A stretch of 64,000 nucleotides of DNA, taken from positions 1,922,001-1,986,000 of the forward strand of contig NZ_CP034998.1 in assembly GCF_002531755.2 (NCBI RefSeq), written 5' to 3'. This DNA comes from Rhizobium acidisoli (lineage in GTDB: Bacteria; Pseudomonadota; Alphaproteobacteria; Rhizobiales; Rhizobiaceae). Shown here piece by piece: positions 61,342 through 64,000 of this stretch. The notes under the pieces are model-generated. The model was not told the DNA's origin. It worked only from the letters and a program-made list of their open reading frames with translations, and did not search any database. Position 1 is the stretch's first letter. Every line of letters starts with the position of its first letter. The translations under genes were made by a program, and so were the position numbers.

Positions 61342-62817
61342 TTGCCGCCACGCCTCACATCCTTTGCCGACGACGCCCGCATCGCCTTCGACAATCTCGC
61401 CGATCGGGCAAGCGGCCTCGTCAATCCGACCGTGCGGCTCGGTGTTACCGGTCTCTCCCGTTCCGGCAAGACGGTCTTCATTTCATCGCTGGTGCACAAT
61501 CTCCTGCATGGCGGTCGCCTGCCGCTGTTCGAGCCGGTGCAGTCCGGCCGTGTCTCGGCGGTGCGGCTGGAACCGCAGCCCGACGATGCCGTGCCGCGCT
61601 TCCAGTACGAGGATCATATCCGCGCACTGGTGAAGGATCGCATCTGGCCGGATTCGACCCGCGCCATCTCAGAGCTGCGCATCACGCTGGATTATCAGAG
61701 CGCCAGCGGCTGGAACCGGCTGTTTTCGCCCGGCCGCCTGTCGATCGATATCGTCGATTATCCCGGCGAATGGCTGCTCGACCTGCCGCTGCTCGGCAAG
61801 GATTACCGCACCTTCAGTGAGGAAACGATCGCACTGGCGAAAACCGGCGTCCGATCCGAACTGTCGCGCGGATGGCTGGCGCTGACGCATGCCGCCGATA
61901 TCCAGGCCGGCGCCGACGAGATGATCGCCCGCGACCTTGCCACCGCCTTTGCCGAATATCTTAAGGCCTGCAAGGCCGACGAACGCTCGCTCTCCACCCT
62001 GCCGCCCGGCCGCCTGCTGCTGCCCGGCGATCTCGACGGCTCGCCGGCGCTGACCTTCGCGCCGCTGGCCTTGCCGGCGGACGGCCGTCCCGGGCGCAGT
62101 TCGCTCTGGACGATGATGGAGCGGCGCTACGAGGCCTATAAATCCGTCGTCGTCAAACCCTTCTTCCGCGAGCATTTCGCCCGGCTCGACCGCCAGATCG
62201 TGCTCGTCGATGCGCTGCAGGCGATGAACCGCGGCCCCGAAGCCGTCCAGGATCTGGAACGCGCGCTGACCGATGTGCTCGCCTGTTTCCGCCCCGGCAC
62301 CAATTCGCTGCTCTCCTCGCTGCTCGGGCGGCGCATCGACCGCGTGCTGGTCGCCGCCACCAAGGCCGATCATCTCCACCATGAAAGCCACGACCGGCTC
62401 GACGCGCTGACCCGCCGCCTGGTCGATCGCGCCATCGACCGCATCGGCATGGCGGGTGCGGGAATCGATGTCATGGCGCTGGCCTCCGTGCGCGCCACCC
62501 GCGAGGCATCGGTCAAGCGCGACGGCCATGACCTGCCTGTCATCGTCGGCACGCCCATGGAAGGCGAAACCATCGCCGGCGAGCGTTTCGACGGCCAGAG
62601 AAAGACCGCGATCTTTCCCGGCGACCTGCCGGCGGATCCCGAAAGCCTGTTCGACCGCATCGCCGCGGGCGAGAGCGGCCTGCGGCTGCCCGATGTCAAT
62701 GTCGTCAGGTTCCGTCCGCCGCAGCTCGAGGAAACCGGCGGCGGCATCAAGCTGTCGGTGCCGCATATCCGCCTCGACCGCGCCATGCAGTTCCTGTTCG
62801 GAGATCGTCTCGCATGA
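61342..62817 (+). CDS. ycjX: YcjX-like P-loop ATPase/GTPase
   Basis: 491 residues with Walker A GLSRSGKT near residue 44 and DYPGEWLLDLPL, a switch-like segment of this family. YcjX (DUF463) is a stress-linked protein of phage-shock-associated clusters. The TTG at 61342 (LPPRLTSFADDARIAFDNL) was chosen; the TTG at 61312 is less likely. The stop overlaps the next start by ATGA. Confidence 0.88.
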   Translation: MPPRLTSFADDARIAFDNLADRASGLVNPTVRLGVTGLSRSGKTVFISSLVHNLLHGGRLPLFEPVQSGRVSAVRLEPQPDDAVPRFQYEDHIRALVKDRIWPDSTRAISELRITLDYQSASGWNRLFSPGRLSIDIVDYPGEWLLDLPLLGKDYRTFSEETIALAKTGVRSELSRGWLALTHAADIQAGADEMIARDLATAFAEYLKACKADERSLSTLPPGRLLLPGDLDGSPALTFAPLALPADGRPGRSSLWTMMERRYEAYKSVVVKPFFREHFARLDRQIVLVDALQAMNRGPEAVQDLERALTDVLACFRPGTNSLLSSLLGRRIDRVLVAATKADHLHHESHDRLDALTRRLVDRAIDRIGMAGAGIDVMALASVRATREASVKRDGHDLPVIVGTPMEGETIAGERFDGQRKTAIFPGDLPADPESLFDRIAAGESGLRLPDVNVVRFRPPQLEETGGGIKLSVPHIRLDRAMQFLFGDRLA

Positions 62818-63893
62818 GCAAGCCCCCCTCCGATCCGCCACGTCGCCCGCCCGCAGCTTTCACCTATGAGGACGAGGCCACCGAGCGCCATGACAACGGC
62901 CGCCAGGCAGAGCCTCGGCGCAAGCCGGAAAGCTTCTCCGAAAACATCGTCGTGACGGCGGATGAGGACGATCCCTTCCTCAATCCCGACAAGGATCTGA
63001 GCGCAGTGCCCGTGGCAACGCCGCTGAGACGCCGAACCTCCTTCGGCAAGATCGCCGCCGGCGCCTTCGGCATCCTGCTGTCGCTTGGCATCGGCCTCTG
63101 GACCGATAGCCTGATCCGCGATCTCTTCACCCGCGCCGACTGGTTGGGTTATGTGGCCCTTGCCGTGCTCGCGGTCGGCATCCTCGCCGTGCTTGCCCTC
63201 GTCGTCCGCGAGACGTCAGGCATGATGCGCCTTGCCGCCGTCCAGGCGATCAAGGCCGAGGCGGAAGCCGCGATGGTCGAAACCCGGCCGGCGAAGGCGC
63301 GCGCCGTCGTCGCCCGCCTCGTCACGCTGCTTTCGGCCAATCCCGAGACGTCGAAGGGCCGCGCCACGCTGAAGGCGACGGAAGGCGAGGTCATCGATCC
63401 CCCGCATCTGATTGCGCTCGCCGAACGCGAATTGCTGACGCCGCTCGACCGCAAGGCCCGCGCCCTGATCGTCAACGCCTCCAAGCGCGTGTCGATCGTC
63501 ACCGCCGTCAGCCCGCGCGCCGTGGTCGACCTGCTCTATGTGCTCTATGAGGCCGTGCGCCTCATCCGCGCCATGGCCGAGCTTTACGGCGGCCGTCCCG
63601 GCACCCTCGGCATGTTCCGTCTGCTGCGCGACGTGCTGGCGCATCTGGCCGTCACCGGCTCGATCGCCGTCGGCGACAGCCTCGTCCAGCAGGTGCTCGG
63701 TCATGGCCTGGCCTCCAAGCTCTCGGCCCGGCTCGGCGAAGGCGTCATCAACGGCCTGATGACCGCCCGCATTGGAATCGCGGCGATGGATCTTTGCCGC
63801 CCACTCGCCTTCCATGCCCTGAAGCGGCCGGGAATCGGCGATTTTATCGGCGATCTCACGCCCTCCATGTCGCCGCGCGGCAACACTCCTTGA
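62814..63893 (+). CDS. ycjF: YcjF-like membrane protein (TIGR01620/DUF697)
   Basis: 359 residues. The N-terminus is polar and disordered (about 1-75), followed by two membrane helices (about 80-98 and 105-128) and a helical DUF697-like domain. The family goes with YcjX, probably as its membrane partner. The coupling (ATGA overlap) supports this. There is no gene in the 107 bp that follow up to the window edge. Confidence 0.88.
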   Translation: MSKPPSDPPRRPPAAFTYEDEATERHDNGRQAEPRRKPESFSENIVVTADEDDPFLNPDKDLSAVPVATPLRRRTSFGKIAAGAFGILLSLGIGLWTDSLIRDLFTRADWLGYVALAVLAVGILAVLALVVRETSGMMRLAAVQAIKAEAEAAMVETRPAKARAVVARLVTLLSANPETSKGRATLKATEGEVIDPPHLIALAERELLTPLDRKARALIVNASKRVSIVTAVSPRAVVDLLYVLYEAVRLIRAMAELYGGRPGTLGMFRLLRDVLAHLAVTGSIAVGDSLVQQVLGHGLASKLSARLGEGVINGLMTARIGIAAMDLCRPLAFHALKRPGIGDFIGDLTPSMSPRGNTP

Positions 63894-64000
63894 GAGACGG
63901 AACAATTCCGCAGCCTTCGCCGTCCCTAACGGAACGTTGGCGAAATTACAGCAAATTCAAGACTATAACGCCGATATACTGAAATCGGAATTGCGTGAAC

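Overview
The window is a stretch of ordinary alphaproteobacterial chromosome from a Rhizobium of the etli/leguminosarum/phaseoli type. The assignment rests on high GC, the close match of recA, cckA, icd, pur genes and dksA to rhizobial families, a TTG-N11-CAA SOS box in front of recA, frequent GTG/TTG starts, and several families of intergenic palindromes typical of rhizobia. No plasmid, phage, rRNA, tRNA or CRISPR feature was seen. About 62 protein genes are supported, one of them broken and one cut by the left edge.

Layout. 1-9.8 kb: end of a trehalose synthase-like gene, a giant AsmA-like envelope protein (divergent from bcp-DUF455), an M23 murein peptidase, a DEAD-box helicase, a NUDIX hydrolase and a TfoX-N protein. 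9.8-17.2 kb: flavin reductase, orphan periplasmic binding protein, rpe, DUF2259 and membrane proteins, purB, small membrane proteins and a serine hydrolase. 17.2-19.6 kb: a PAS-PAS-GGDEF-EAL cyclic-di-GMP protein. 19.7-31 kb: the purine block purC-purS-(kptA)-purQ ... purL-bolA ... grxD. It carries extra genes: an RNA 2'-phosphotransferase coupled to purQ; a lipoprotein, DUF1127 gene, MocR-type regulator and lipid A deacylase-like gene between purQ and purL; and a hydrolase, a histone-H1-like protein and a diheme cytochrome between bolA and grxD.

31-44.3 kb: two tandem Bcr/CflA transporters, two tandem inositol-monophosphatase paralogues, ttcA, glutaminase, rpsD, a HerA-like ATPase, murI, a TrmH-family methyltransferase, a FUSC transporter and a small periplasmic protein. 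44.4-54.7 kb: icd, a frameshifted acetyltransferase, a GST, an AraC regulator divergent from a LysE exporter, alaS, recA, and a pseudouridine kinase/glycosidase pair. 54.9-64 kb: the cell-cycle kinase cckA, divergent from a FliO-domain protein, a DUF1062 protein, a cysteine-poor DksA, a SixA-like phosphatase and the YcjX/YcjF pair.

The genome-structure signals are intergenic: at least five kinds of palindrome or long inverted repeat (44-bp perfect arms at 54.8 kb; 33-bp perfect core arms at 27.7-27.9 kb; 16-bp arms at 1.03 kb; a 45-bp element at 33.76 kb; an IS-end-like pair at 25.02 kb). The best regulatory signal is a set of TGACAA/TTGTCA boxes around the start of the MocR gene. I found no clearly new multi-gene system. 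The least ordinary items are kptA inside the purine operon, the MocR operator region, the lone HerA-like ATPase and the frameshifted acetyltransferase.
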